Below, piece after piece: positions 12,785-27,500 of a stretch of DNA of 64,000 bases. The translations under genes were made by a program, and so were the position numbers. Each line of letters opens with the position of its first letter. Position 1 is the first letter of the stretch. Source of the stretch: Gorsachius magnificus (Eukaryota; Chordata; Aves; Pelecaniformes; Ardeidae); NCBI GenBank assembly GCA_034008185.1, contig CM067084.1, positions 12,295,385-12,359,384 of the forward strand, given 5' to 3'. Under the pieces are notes generated by a model. That model had not been told where the DNA came from. It was given only the letters and a program-made list of their open reading frames with translations, and did not search any database.

Positions 12785-13300
12785 TCCTCAACCTTGGTAT
12801 CATTTACAGATTTAATTGTAATGGGATTGACATGCAATTTAATATTAATTTCCTCATCACTGATGAAAATGTTGAGTCTTACAAGGTCTAGTGCAGATTC
12901 CTGCAGTACCCCTTGCTCTACCTATTTGCTATTACTGAGTCTTTCATTTTGTTAAGATATTTTTCCAACTCTAAGTAGGCAAATTCACAGTCCTTTCAAT
13001 AAGTGTTTTACATATATTTTGATTTGTTTTTTTTAATCATCCTATTTTTGCCAACATAAGTGGCAATATAATAGGTCCCCCAAGTTTCTTTACCAGCCAG
13101 ATTTAGAAATTCCCCAAACGCAGTAAATTAATCTTGATATGACCCATTTTCTATTTAATAGAATACATTTCTGAAACTAATTATACAATTCCATTTACCT
13201 GTTTGTAAACAGTATTTCATCTGAATATTTTCCATTATTTTACCTAGGATGAGAGCAATATGACCAGCTTAGCAAAAGTATGGCCATTTTACTCATTTTT
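12785..13300 (-). repeat. Ancient CR1/L2-type LINE relic, reverse-transcriptase region, antisense
   Basis: Read on the minus strand, three decayed reverse-transcriptase signatures lie in the correct order and spacing. At about 13231-13270 there is a degenerate 'PVSLTS.PGKIME'-like block with an in-frame stop. At 12856-12915 there is a degraded 'GVPQGSVLGPVLFNIFISD'-like block ending in a well-kept NIFISD. At 12792-12809 there is the remains of the catalytic FADDTK block, with the first Asp of the DD pair lost. The roughly 350 bp between the first two matches the 110-120 residues expected in CR1/L2-clade polymerases. Stops and frameshifts run throughout, so nothing is expressed. It is far more decayed than the CR1 tail at 51825 and probably predates birds. 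The limits are approximate. Confidence 0.6.
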
Positions 13301-16300
13301 ACTTTCATGTCTTCTGCTAAAGAGCTCCTTATTTCTACTCACGCTTCTTCCCTTCAACTGTGCTTATAATTTTGTAAAGCTATTTCAGTTAGCACATCAA
13401 GTTAACACATAAACATGTAAGTATATATATGGTATGAAACACACACATAACATTATGGATAGAGACCATTTTTTGTACAGTAGTGTTGTCAGATACTGAT
13501 TTTTGTTCTCTAGGCTATCCTAACTTTCCACTCATCTTTGTGTGGCATACTATGTTCCAACTCTAAAATTACTTCATTTTGAATACAGCATTTCCTATCT
13601 TAGAAGGTTTTGTACTGTCCTTAGGAACACCAGCTAATTTTTGCTGATGCCTGCATGTGATGCCCAATATGGATTATCCAAAACAGAACTTCCATTAAAA
13701 CACAATTTTCCTTAATGCATTTTGGAGAGTTTTTAAAAGATATAGCTCAGGTTATTTCTCTTCCTCGACTCAGTGCTCTTTGACAAACCTACACCTGTAC
13801 TCTCTCTTGAATTTCTATATCCCCCTATAGGTACCTGACATTATGTAGCTCTTAATTATTAAAACCTCTGATCTAGTAATTGTGGCAACTATTCTCTTTT
13901 AGCCAGATACCTTATGCAATAACCACCAGAGAGAAAGACAACTTCTTTAGTTAAATCAGTAACAGTTGGATGCATTTGCACCTTTGATTTCTGACAAACA
14001 GATGACATTTTTCTCTGGAAGAAGTACATTACAGTAGTAAATTATTTTAAGTTTGGAAAGTGATTAAGGTATACTGGAACTGAATGTACTGTGATGAGAA
14101 AAAAAAAAATTTCCAGTTGTGTTCTTCACAGAAATTCAGGTTGGATGACCAGTTTTGACTTTCTGGTGCTAAAAAAAAATCCATAGAACATTTAAACTTG
14201 CAGCTTATTTTCCAGTAATGAATACACAAGCCCTTCCAATTGGTTGAGTAGGCCATACTGGATAACTGGTGAATAGAAAAAGGCTGCTTTTTTTTTTCTT
14301 TTAATTTTTTTTTTTAAACTTGAATATAATTTTGTTAAAATTACACGTCCTTCCCCAAAACTGCATTTGGATCAACATTCATAGAAATGTGATACAACCC
14401 AAAATCTCAGAACAATGACACCAAAATCTTAGATAATGATAGAGAAGGAGAGAAGTCAGTCATATTTTGTTGAAGGCGTTGAAGGCAGTACTGTTACGTT
14501 ATCACTTAAGAACTAGGCATCTTTTAAAGTACTACTAAAAATACTTGGAAGCAGCAAATTTTCCCCTGAACTCCTATAGTTTTGCCCAGCTGGGCACTAG
14601 TAATGCAAGCAGTGATTGGCAAAGCTGTTGTGACTAAAGTTCATAGTCTATAGTTGTAAAGGTAGTTTAGCTTTATACTATACAGTCATTTCATCAATTA
14701 TTTTCTTTAAAAAAGCCATTTTCCTTACCTGATGAGCATACAGCCACTCCAGAACTAAAGCCAAACATCCACCTCCAAAAAAACATTTAAATACCAGTAA
14801 TGAGATTTAGACATTTAAGCCTACATCTGAAATCTTTTACAGGTACACCTTTAGGTATTTGCACCAATAAAATGAGCGTTGAAAGTTCAGCACATGCACA
14901 TGAGAGTCTCAGTTTTGAGGAGCACTGAGGCAATATTCACCTCTGAAATCAGATCCTCTTTCATCTATTTGTTCTGCATATCCAAGGGAGAAAATAGGGA
15001 GAGAAGGACAGGGAGCAGACAATAGGTTTGTTTTGGCTCTATACTATTCTTGAGGCAGTAGTGCTGAGGGTTCTGTAACTTGACTCTGGAAAAAGCTATG
15101 AAAAGGTTGTCCAGCCAAGCCATACAGAAACACAGAGATCCCTCTTAATCCTTCTCAAGCTTTTCCTGGGACGGTGCATTTATGCCATGTTTGTAGACTA
15201 AGGCTATAAAGAAAAAGCTAAGTGAGTCTTGTATGGACAGAAAGACTCAATATCCTTTCAGAATAAGCACTCCCATATGCTCAGTAGAGCTTCAAGTATA
15301 ATCATCGTTCTCTCCATTTACTTCAAACTATTTAATCTGACAACAGAACAGACTAAGGTGAAACATTTAATCCTTCTCAAAGGTCAGAAGATCTAACCAG
15401 AAAGCACTGCTTCCTTGTAACAGATAAAACTAAACATGGAAGAACTGAACATGTAGGGTGAGGAAAAGGTCAGGCTTTGCACTAGAGCCAACCTAGTAAC
15501 ATGAAGCACTGATAATGTCTATGTGAGGGTATTACAGTTTCCCTATATAATTCATATGAAAAATTACAGTTTCTCTAGTGAGTTAAAACTGTCTGTATGC
15601 TGAAAAGAAGTTCACTTCTGCAGCATTCATGTTAAATCTCTTTTCAAAATAGGTGTCAGAATCTGGACTGCAAAGGATGAACACCTGCGGTCAGTATACA
15701 CTGCCCCAAATCCTTTCCAGGCTCTGCACTGCTTCTTTTAAAACATAGCTGAAAGGCAAGGCAAAACCAGCTTTCTTGCCCGGCTGTTTGATAAAGTATC
15801 TATACATGGGAAACAAAATACATCTAGACATGTGAAAATAAAGGGTACCAATTCTTTTCAGAACATTTTATTTTGCTGTGAAATCTTTGACAAAATAATT
15901 CCGTGGTATCCTGACTTAGCTGATATTAAAGATATCTGTTTCAAGTTGATAGCACATTTTAGTTTCTTCTTGTAATTACAAAAAGTAATATGCAACTTGT
16001 TATATTTCATTCAGAAAAAAACCCCATGTTTCACAGATGCTCTGGCTTCTCAGTATTGAAGCTTTTTTGTTACTAAAGAAGCTCTTTTCTCATAGCCACA
16101 TTAAAATATTTTGTTGAAAGTATTAATCTAATCCTATTTCCAAGCAGTTTTTTCTTTCATCTTCAGTTTTTTAAATAAAGGACAGAAGGAAGGAGAAAAG
16201 GAAGGACAGAGTATAGGTAAACTAGAAAATCCTTATGTAAACTAAAAGACCCTTAGAAACAAAAGTGGGTGACAAATTTTCTACTCTTTTGATCATATTT

Positions 16301-17918
16301 CTTAGATTGAAAATTTAATTTTAGTATCTCACTAAACATTGCTGGCTTGACATCACCTGTCTCCTTTCCGATGTAATCTGCGATGACACACACACGACTG
16401 ATGAAACTGTGCCGTTGCTCTCACCTTTCTTCAAACCTCTTTTCTTCCTTTTGTGACATAGAAGTACTCATCATCTTGCCATTTTCTTTTTACCCATGTA
16501 CCTTGACAAGATAGATGAGTTAACAGAAATAATAGGTTTTCTTATTACATTAATTTTAACATACCTGGACTAGCCACCTTTCTTTCAGGAGTTTGTTGCT
16601 ATGAAATTAGCAACTTGGCAACCAAACATTTCCACAGCGAACTATGCTGGCTCCAGAATGATATGTTAACAGTTTGCTTTTATGATAAATGCCTAGTTTA
16701 GAAAGTGTTTTCACTGATGCTGTTTGGATTTTTTCCTTTCTGACCTACTAAAACAGCTACAGTAGAAGTAGCAACCAATGTAGCCACTGAAAAATTGCTT
16801 AAATATGCTCTCTCCTCTAAAGCACAGATGGTAAAATCAAGCTGGTGTTCTGGTACACAGTGCATCCATAGAGCTTTTTATCTGGGATTATGCACAGTCT
16901 CGGTCTTTGAGATCTAAGGACCCAGATGCCCTCAGAAGCCATAGCTGCGGCTAAACCAGGAGATGCCAGGGAAGAGGCACCTCAGCTACGCTGGACACAT
17001 GGCTCCCCAGGTCCTTGGAGGGAGTCAGCTGTGCCTGCCCCGTGGATGGACTACAGCAATTGCCAAGACTTTAAGCCAAAGTTTAAAAATCAGCAGATTT
17101 TTCTGCACATCTGAGAGTTACTCAGTTTTCAGCTTTTCACTGGATTCAGTTAATCAAGCCAAAGATCCTTCAAAAATATCTATTAATTTGGTGTCATTTT
17201 GAATGCATTGGTTTGGGAGATTTGATTTGTTTTTAACCAAACAGTTCCCTAAAAATTTCTTATCAAAAGACCTGCAAGTTCCAAGGAAAATTTTACAATA
17301 TTTTTTTCTGTGACATTTGGTACACTCAAGAGTTTAGTGGAAGCTGGCATGGACTATGCTAGGGCCTGTATTTAGACTTTGATTTCACATTCATGCCTCT
17401 ATAAAACTGGGCGCAGATATGTTTCTGAGCTTTAAAAGCTTGATGAACCTCTCTGATAAAAAAATTGTATCTGTTGCTGTCTGTCTTCTTTCTATTCTGT
17501 ATATTTTATATTTATTCTAAATTTGGAGACTCTTTGACACTATGGTTGCTAAAACAGTGACAAACATTATATTAACTTTATTTATTTCACTTGTTTGGTG
17601 TTTTGGGAGGATGCCAGAAGCCACCACCACACAGTCCATTATGGAAGGGGTGAACTTATAGTTCTTTACTAGGTGTTATTGTCCTGTTTATTTCAATGAT
17701 TTCATGTTTTTAAACTAAATACTACCCCCCAAAAAAAGTATAATTTAATTCAAGTTAGTTTTCCAGTACCCTTTCATATTTGGGCTAAGAGAAAAAAATA
17801 CAGTAATAAATCATATTTATTCTGGGCATTATATTGTATGCATGGGTAAATTAATGGTTTAATTTATATTCTTAAAAAGATAAAAAAGATAAAAATAAAG
17901 AAAGTTTTTCTCTCTCTG
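13301..17918. other. AT-rich non-coding stretch, no gene seen
   Basis: No gene can be supported. The first few hundred bases may continue the ancient LINE relic, but I cannot trace it with confidence. A modestly GC-richer pocket at about 16860-17050 holds two overlapping open frames of 62 and 79 codons without recognisable domains. A (CT)n tract directly precedes the LTR at 17919. Confidence 0.5.
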
Positions 17919-18509
17919 TGTTGTGGTTTAACCCCAGCCAGCAACTAAGCAGACCGCTCACACACCACCCCCCAGTGGGACTGGGGAGAGAATCAGAAGA
18001 GTAAAAGTGAGAACACTTGTGGATTGAGACAAGAACAGTTTAATAATGGAAATAAAATAACAAGAATAATATAAAACCAATAATAAATTGTAAAGAAAAA
18101 AACAAAAGGAGAGAGAAACAAAACACAAGAAAGACAAGTGATGCAAATGGAAAAAAAAAATTGCTCACCACCAACAAACTGATGCCCAGCCTGTACCTGA
18201 GCAGTGGCCCCCTGGCCAGCTGGCCCATCATTTATACACTGAGTATGACATCATATGGTATGGCATAGCCCTTTGGCCAGTGGGGGTCAGCTGTCCTGGC
18301 TGTGCCCCCTCCCAGCTTCTTGTGCATCTCCAGCCTTCTCAGTCAGTAGAGCATGACAAGCTGAAAAGTCCTTGACCAGTGTAAGCACTGCTCAGCAACA
18401 TCTAAAACATCCATGTGTTATCAACATTCTTCTCATGCTAAATCCAAAATCCAGCCCTATGCCAGCTACTAAGAAGAAAATTAACTCTAACCCAGCTGAA
18501 ACCAGGACA
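17919..18509 (-). mobile_element. Solitary LTR, minus strand, divergent relative of the 35857/49366 LTRs
   Basis: Read on the minus strand this begins TGTCCTGGTTTCAGCTGGG and ends GGTTAAACCACAACA, about 591 bp with TG...CA ends. The first 120 bp and the terminal 60 bp clearly match the LTRs at 35857 and 49366, while the centre differs. It keeps a TATAAA-type box (plus-strand coordinates about 18230-18240) and an ATTAAA hexamer near 18040, also in antisense. No internal retroviral DNA adjoins. I could not find a matching 5-bp duplication: the left flank is a (CT)n tract, which may have slipped, or the copy may have recombined. It is an older or separate subfamily of the same lineage. Confidence 0.75.
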
Positions 18510-21500
18510 CAATCTCATTGAGGGAAAAAAAAACCTAATCCATACATATCAATCATTATGTATGGAAAGTTTTTTTGGTAAAAAAACTAGAGTGAATTCT
18601 TGAAATAAGTGTTAACAGTCAGGCCTGGGAAGAAGCTACAATAGAGAAGTCTATATCTTTTAAAGGATTTAGATCTGCTGCACAGTTTGGTTGGCATGTG
18701 GCAAATTAAATTTAATGTTAATTCATGTAAATTTATTAGACTCTTTCTTTAGAGTCCTCCATGTTTTCCTTGTGCATTGTGTTTCAGTACAGATGATAAT
18801 AAACTCATACAGATGCCACCAGTCATCAGTGCAACATTAATTACTGACTTGCTCAGAAAGTATTTACAGCAAAAGCTGGAAGGGGAATAAGTTACCATTA
18901 GCTAGAGAAACAGAAAATTGTACAGCAAATGCTGCTTCAAATCACTAAGGGGGGGGAGGAAAAGAAGAGAGCAGGGAAGGTGAGGAGGTCACATTGGAGG
19001 CGTTCTCTGGAATTTGAATTACCAACTCTAAACTGCAAAGCTGACAAATGTTATCTCTGCTAGCCTCAAAACTTGCATTCCAAATGCAAATAGGGCCCAG
19101 AAAAGGTCTGAGACTTTAAAAAACTATTTTGTGATGTCAGCTCAGAGTCATTCATATTAACCCACCACATCAGATCCCACTGGGAAGAGCAAATATAAAC
19201 CTTTAAGGTTAGGATCCAGGTGAGAAACGCAGAAGGTGGGAAGGATAAAGGCATCTAACATATGACAAAGCTGACCTAGAAGTCTTAGGACTGTGTAGCA
19301 AATGACTAATGGCTTGTGTTTTTGGAGCACACTAAGCAGATACCAGTAGGATTGAGCTCCCTACAAACGCAGAGATGCAGCTTATTTTATAAGATGTCAA
19401 TGGGATCATCGTGTCTCTTTTATGGAGCAGACAAATCTGCTCAACTGGAAATTGGAGTTCCAGGTTGTAATCAGCCTGAGGGTATTCAAATATGAAAGAG
19501 TGCCTGAAGCAGCCAGGAGACTGTAGGACATGCTAGACGAAGGCTTTTTACATCCTTCTCATTAAGCCAAAGTGAGGTAATCAAGATTAATTAGGAAAGA
19601 ATTTACCATTTTTTCCATACATTATCCCAACCATAGTTAAAAATATTATTATTATATACTGTAACTATATATAAAGAACTACAGAAATGAGATCAACATG
19701 TTTATCCCCGTTTTACCAGGGGAAATGGTTACCTTGCACAGCAAGGACTTAGCTGAATACAATATTTGGGTCAATAAACCATCCAATTTTCCTTTGGGTA
19801 TTTAATAGCAACAGAGATGTTGCAGTTCACTGCTTTGGTTCATATCTTAATGGGTGTCACTCCACAACATGGAAGTACATTATATCTCAAAATTTATTGC
19901 CAGCTTACTTGGTTTTCTCAGTAGAAGAAAACACAGATTGGAAATAGATTATCAGGTATCTCAAGTGCAGAAGCCTGAGCATACTCATATTAGGGAACAT
20001 GAAAATATACACTTCTTTTGCTTAAAATCTGTCTTGCTTGGACAGAATTTCTGTCTTTATATTGAACCCACGAAAGCAGTCAACTGACAACAGATACATT
20101 TAACTTGTTTACTGTTTCTATACAAAATACTCAACTGGAATTTTCATATGCTTCATTTACAATATTAAGTGAAGTTATTCTCACATCCATGCGGCTACCA
20201 GTCTACTAAGTGATCCTGGCATCAATAAGATTTGTAAATGGAACGTTCCCTGCTGTTTCCTTGCTGGAAGAATAAAGGTTAGGACAAAGAAAGAAGGAAT
20301 CTAGGAGAGAAAGGAATGTAATAGTCTGTTAACACACACACCCCCCCACACCCCACCCCCGATGCTATCAACAATCCCCATATCTGCCTAATTAGTCATA
20401 ACATCTAGCAAATCTCTATTTCCAAGTGTGGTAGTATGCATAATGTTGAGATGACAATGATAATACTGATGGTGTTTAAATTGCGTATCATTAAATAAAA
20501 CCCCAACCAACCAAACAACCCCCCTCCCCCCCAAACCGCATTACTTTGTCACTTTCTGCCTCATAACAAACTGAACAATTTGCTGTTGCTTCTTTTTGCT
20601 GTTGCATATATTCCTTAGCTGTCATAGTTTGTAGAGTGGTGCCATTGTATTCCTACACAAACCTAGAAATACCTTTGGACCCAGTGAGTTAAACTCAACT
20701 TGAACGCAGTCATAAAGGATTTGCCATTTACTTTGGGAAAGAGAAGCTGTACAGACAAGGTAACTCTGTTTCAAAATGATAGCCGAAAACATCTTTGAAA
20801 GACAAGCACTCCTCCCCTCCCAGTAGAAACAAAGCCCAGAAATCTGCAGCCATACCTGCTTTGAAGAACACAGCATAACACAGAGGTATGGGAAACAAAA
20901 CATTGTATGTAGATCATGTGATGATGGCAAAACTTCCTCAGAGCTCAAAGCCCGCTTCGGTATCCTCCTCTTCCATTGGAGCTCTGTGGGAACAGCAAGG
21001 CATTGCCATTAAATCTGTAAAAGGTTTAGAATCATGTCCTAAAAGTTCTCATTTAAAATCAGTCTGTATAACTCTATTAATCCATCATTTAACGTTGTAG
21101 TATCATTCCACTGAATTGGTAATTCACTAGATTTTTATTGTTTTTTCTTAGCTAGTGTTTTGTAAAAAGACTAAATGAACCACAGATCTGTGACACTCTC
21201 CCTCCCCCCCCAAAAAAGGGAAGGTTTATACTATGGAGTCACAAAAGATATGTTTTAGTAACAAACCATGAGTATGTCTCATTGCCATTGTATCACTTCA
21301 GTCACATGTCATTCTATACGTAGTCTCATTGAACTTACAGGAATCCAATAAGAAATAGGATATAATTATGGTAGAACCAATGTTTTAGGGTAGTTAACGC
21401 AACGCGACTCTAAACGTGCTGCTTGTTAGAGTCAGCCATGAAGCCATGTACTTGTTGCAAAGACTGTTTTGAAAAAAATGGTAGTCTGTGATACGATGAG

Positions 21501-24500
21501 AACATAATACTACTAAAAACATATGTTTTTTAAAACCCAAAAAGAGTGAAGACAGTTGTATTTTTCAATAACACTTATTTCTTTTTTTCCCCCCAGTTGT
21601 ATATTCCCCAAAAGATACAGGAGACAGAGATTCAAATCTATCTTCTGCCTGAAGGAATTACATCTATATTTTTTCAGCATTTTTTTTGAATTGTCCTTGC
21701 TAGTTTTTAGGGTGAGATAGACTGCAAAGTTAAGATCCTTGAAATGGAGGAGGAAAACTTGCAATCTGTTTCCAGACGCAATGAATATTTGAGATTCAAA
21801 TTCTTAAACAGAACAATTTTGTTTTGTAGTTAAAGAATTAAGTATAAGAGAATTTTACACAAATCATAAAATTTCATACAGCTACTTAGGGCTAGAAAGG
21901 TGACAGGTCTTTCACGTTATCATAATTTTGACTATTTGTCGTCATTTATCATAAGCACATCAAAATGAGTTCGTCTCTTTGGGTCTTTTTTACACAAAGA
22001 AGATCATAGGCAGAAATGTGACAGGATTCCCAACCAGTCCTGTAGCCTTGTGTCCTAATCAGTGGGCTACTGGCTTTTTCCAGCTGCGTGTCTTTCTCTT
22101 TAGAATATCACCTTTCTTCACCCTTCTCTATCCATATTATGTTCTGCAAACCAAGATGTTGCTCTCCCAAATTTAACTCAATTTTTCAGTTTGTTTGCTT
22201 TTCTATCACTAAGTCAATTTGAATTTTAAGTGTCATGCTTATATGAAGGAAATGAGAACAGAAATGGTAAACATAGTTAGGTTTATATTACGACATTAGT
22301 TTTTAAATCTTAAAAGTTAGAGACTACAACCTATGCAATTAAAAGTGTGCTAGACCATGAGATTCATATAGCTCCAACTGAAATCTATCCAACTTCCTTG
22401 TATCCATAGCAGTAAAATATCATTATTTATATGATTTACCAAACTGCCTAAAAGTCAGGAAGAGCAGGGGGACTATTATCCTGCACAAGGCATTTGCTTT
22501 CATTGCAGTTGCTTCTTATATTCTGTTATAACAACACACATATGGGTGCCCAAACATCAAAAATGATTGTAAATAAGATGGTCATTACAACCTAAAGGAG
22601 AATGCCTGAGACCACATACAGCCAATGTTGTTACAGGCTAATCAATAACTGTTCAGAAAACTCTTTTCTGTCCACATTCCATCTCAACTAAGCATGATTC
22701 AGTTAAATAATTTGATTTTTCTCTGTTGTCACAGAACATCATGAGATATTTCTAATAAAGCTAGGAACCATTCAAATAAAATCTGATAAGTATGGCTACA
22801 GATAATTTCAATATGAGAGCACAAGGTATAAACAAGAGGTAATGAAAAAAATTATTGTATTAAACCTACAAGAATCTTCTCTCCCAGATAATTCAAGCAG
22901 ATGTCCAGTCAGCAGCTTTATAATATCTTCAGGAAAAAAGAGGGGGTGGAGGGGGTTCCCATTAATATGAATAATCTTAGAAATGGGTAATAAACCTGGT
23001 TTCTAGTGCAAATCTATTAGCATAAATAACTTAAATCAAACTAATGAAACTAAAATTTGATTCAGCTCTAAGCTATTTAGAAGTAACTGTTAAAAATGCA
23101 AAGACAATACAATCCTGCCAATTTACCCCCTGAGTGCATAATTCAAGTGAATGTTGACAATCAAATTCAAAGCTTTAATCATTACCCAGAAGAAAGTCAC
23201 ATTCATAAAAAAGACAACTAAAATTTATTTAAAGCCTCTCATGTTCTGTGAGCAAAAGTGTGTGCTATTCCCCCTAAGTGCTTAAGTCAATCAGTAGGTG
23301 GATCATTACCCCATTAGTAACTGTTTGAAAGAATCAAAGACCTTTTGTGGGTGCACGCAGTCTAGGATGTCCGGTTCTGGAAGCAGTTTAGTAGCATCAG
23401 ATACTGATGACAGAGATGTGTCTTAATTCCCAGAGAGAAAGCTAGATAAAATCATCTTTCCCCTAGCTGAAGATATACACCTGGGAACCTTAAAACAAAA
23501 CAATGACGCATTGCATTTATGTACATTAGGCAGCCATGTTCCAAAAGCATACAAGGGCTTAGGGTTTTGAAAACCAAGGTGCTTTTGGACCTGCCAAAAT
23601 CAGATCTTAAGAAGCATTAGTAACTCAAGAGCTAGGCTGCATGTCAGTGCAAGTTAGGAAGCTCTAGACTATTTATTTATTGGAAAGGACACACTTTTGC
23701 ATACCTGGCCCTTAAAATGAGCTAAAAGTTACCTTTACAATCTTGTCTAAATCAGCCTAGATAATATTGTTGATTTTGTGAACCCCTACCCAAACCATCA
23801 TGGCACTGAGAAGCAGGGGGGGGGAAAAAAAAAAAGAAACTGGCATGCCTGGGATTCACAAGCAAGAGAAAAATGTTTTCCAGGGGCCTATTTCTCCACA
23901 TTGAAGAGGAACAGGCCCAATACGTTCTAGAATAACTTCATGATAGTCCACTTTTATCTACCATTGATAACTCATTTCTTTCCACAGATTGAGAGCAAAA
24001 TTACAAGCAGGCCCTTTGCCAGTACTACCCCACTAGCATATTGCTGGTATGACTGTGACCACTCTTGGACTACTTGATACATCTTTAGGCACTATTATGC
24101 ATTTTTAGATGCAAAATTCTCATTTATCTCTATTTAAATTTTACCTAAGAATTTGGCAAACAGGCCATCAAACCTCTATGAAGTATTAATGTTAAAAAAA
24201 AAAAGCTACCACTGTATATAGAAGCTGAAAAAAGATTAGCTCATTTAATGACCATATATATACACACACACTTTTTTGGGAGTGTAAACTAACTTTTCGT
24301 GAGAAAGGATGCAAAGTAGGAAAAGGTGGATGTGAGAAAGGAGTCATAGGACTGTTACTAACAGTGGTATTTGCAGAAGATACTATATAAATACTGACTT
24401 ATTTTTTCAAAAGAGATTTCCTATATTGAACTTTCTGCACAGCCATCATTCAATATTCTAAGCAAGAATCCTTAGCTGGTTCTAATATGGTAATATAGAA

Positions 24501-27500
24501 TATACTGTCATTTGTTCTAATTAGCTCAGCCTCTGTACTATTTGGGGATTCATATTATGAAGCAAGAGCTATTGCCATATGCTTCAGCATTATGGGAAGG
24601 TGTATAAAATTTTCAATCAGCACTTCAAATATTTTCAAATATATGACAATTATGGAATACTCATTTACTCCCAATCATTTTCTCTGATCTACCCAGTTTG
24701 ATACTTTTTGATCCCTGCTTCTAAATTATCTCTTGTATCACCTGTTCCTCTGTGTATTCTGTTCTTGTCATATTTCTCCCCATCACTTGTTTCCCTATTA
24801 AAAAGGAATGCCGATACAACTATTATGGTGATATTTCTCCTTCGTATGTTACCACATCATCCGTTTTTATACCTCCTCCAAGCTATTTATACTTCCTGAC
24901 AAGCTACTTTTATATTTGAGATACTCTTTATTATGCAAGGTATTTATTTTATTGTTATTGTTTCTATGCTATGCTATTTGATAGCATCTATGCTCAGCAC
25001 CCAGTGAGGAAAATACCTGTATAAGAGCATTTGAAAACCTAGCATAATCTGTATCAATTTCCATATTTCTGTAAATTTCAGAATTTCTAATAGAAATAAT
25101 ATTTTTCTAAAACTAAGCACTAAGATGATGAATTATAACTATGTAGAGCAATGCAGAGTTTTAGATAAGAATTGTGGGGTTTTTCATGATAAAAATATAG
25201 ACAATTTCAAGTGTAATCATTAGCACCAAGCAGTTTTCAGTGATTGCTAAAGGGAAAGATAAGAAAATTAAAAAAGAAAAAAAGTAAAAGCAGCAAGCAC
25301 ATATATGATACTTTCAAAATAAAATAATAGAATAAACATGTGGATTTCTACTGTCTTCACCAGGCGAGTACAGGTAACTGGAACTAAGTCAACCAGTTGA
25401 CTGCATCAAATATGCAGCTGTTCCATGAAAGGAACTTGTAGATGCAACCAGAAAGCTACTCTGCCACGTATGACCAACTGATGTTACAAAGTCAGCATCA
25501 GGATGAAAGCTCTGGACTGGGTAAAAGTTATGAATCAAATGCCTGGCTCTCTCCCAGCCCAAAATTTCCTGGGGAATCTTAGAGAGAATATTTATTTTCT
25601 CTGTTCCTCATATCTATATGGAAGATTCTCCTTTATGAAAAGGATCAGACTATTCAGAGACTGTGAGAACAGGGAATAATGATTCTAGCAGATGGTTCAT
25701 AACCTAGGGCTAAAGATGTCCAGCACTAAATTTTTCAGAGGAAAGACCACCTTTCATGGTGGATATGCATTGCAGATAGCATAAACGTCTCTGATATTAA
25801 TGGGATGTATCATAATACAAGGAGCTAAAAAGAATCAAATGCAATGTAAATTTAATTGCTAGCAATGAGGCCAACTCACAAAGGCAGTAGGTACCAAATC
25901 CACCATTAGATATGCTACACCTTGCTCCCTGGTTGCTTAAGCCTGGAGATAGCAAAGTTTTCCATATTCAGAGCTCTCCAGGCAGCACAGTTCTGATCAT
26001 GAGCCTGGTCATCCAAGTGGCACAGGGGGCCTTTGGGAATGCACGGACCCCGCCTTTCACCTGCCTTGCCCAACACGCCTGCTCTCATCAGTCTTCTCCC
26101 ACTGTGTCTGCTGGATCAAGCTCCATAATGGTCTTGAGGGTAGGTACGACTCTCCAAGGTGTCGCATAACGGATGGTGGCAACGTGCCCTGCCCTCTGCT
26201 CCACAGCTCTGGAATGAAAGGACTTATCGAGGCTGAGAAAGACTCCACTTCATTCTTTTCTCGTTTCTGTGTAGACTCGTACAGTTCGTGTGACAGGCAT
26301 ACAACAGGCTAGTCAGTGTGTCGTAGTGTCAGGGGATGTCTCACTCTTTCATTTATCTTTCACTTTTAATAGACTGGAAAAGCAGGACTTGGCGGCCTTG
26401 CAGTTAAGGCACTCATCCAGGAGCTGGACTGTGTTTTGTTTTTTGCTGTAAGGGCTATATATAGGGTTTTTAGCCAATGACTACTTCGTGTAAATGCTGT
26501 AAGTTGCTGTGCATCACACCCTCATGTGCCCAACTCCCTATCCTTCACACAGGGTGTGCGCAACAAAATCTGCTGCAGAAGCCCAGGGAGAGCTCCATGA
26601 GTCACTAAATCCCTGCATGGATCGGTGCCCAAGATTTGTAAGATGTATCAGCTAGCCCTTGTAAGTGAATCAATATCTGAGTAATTGTTCAGAAGGTTGT
26701 GTAACAATGTCAAGACATGAACTGTGCTAATGATATTTCTTCTATCCTACGCTTCATTGTCTCAGTAACTTTGCTGCATTCAAAGCAAAATTGGAAAGCA
26801 AACAGCAAAATGTGATGCTGTAGTTGAAATGGGAAAGGAAGGCATAGGTCCAGGTAGATCCACTGCGATCCAGTTCAGAAGTACTTGCATTTTCCATTTT
26901 CACACTTCACTTTAAGATATTCCTACTTCTTACAAGACTTATAGTTCCAAAAGCATTTTCTGTGAGTATCCAAGTGAAATCTATTTGCCTAATACAGAAA
27001 AATAAGTTGGCTACATTTTCTGTGAAAATTTCCTTTTTACTCAATGAATACTTTAAAAATAAGAAATGTATTTTATATAAAATGTTCTTCCTTAGTCCAG
27101 GTACGCTCTCGTGCACTGTAAAAACAGTAGCTTATTCACCTGTTTAGGTTTGGCTCAGTGCAGAACTCTCAAGCTATGAAAGGGATGTGCACAGCATTTT
27201 CAAGCGCATGCAGAAATCTGTTATGTGTGATGTGTGTCGAGCTGCAGACATTTCTTCTCCTGCCTCTTTGTACAGAGCATCTGATTGTTGATGACAACTG
27301 ACATTTTTTATCATAAGTTCAACAGTTTAGTCTGAAAACATTCACCATGACTTAGGGAATTTATTTTGATAAGAGAACACTGGTAGGCTGAGCCCAGCTC
27401 TGACCTTTAAAAATGAATGCATTAAAAAAAAGGGGGGGGGGAAGGAAAAAGAAAAGGAAAAATAAAAGCTCTGTTTGCCTTATAGACAAACAGTTTTGTT

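Noticed and set aside
14811..14935. Possible further ancient amniote repeat
   Set aside because: Only loose resemblance to 'taggtatttgcacc' and 'ttcagcacatgcac' motifs; too weak to list as a feature.
26379..26441. Possible tRNA-derived SINE relic
   Set aside because: A 'gttaaggcactcatccagga' phrase resembles amniote SINE heads, but no B box or body could be followed.
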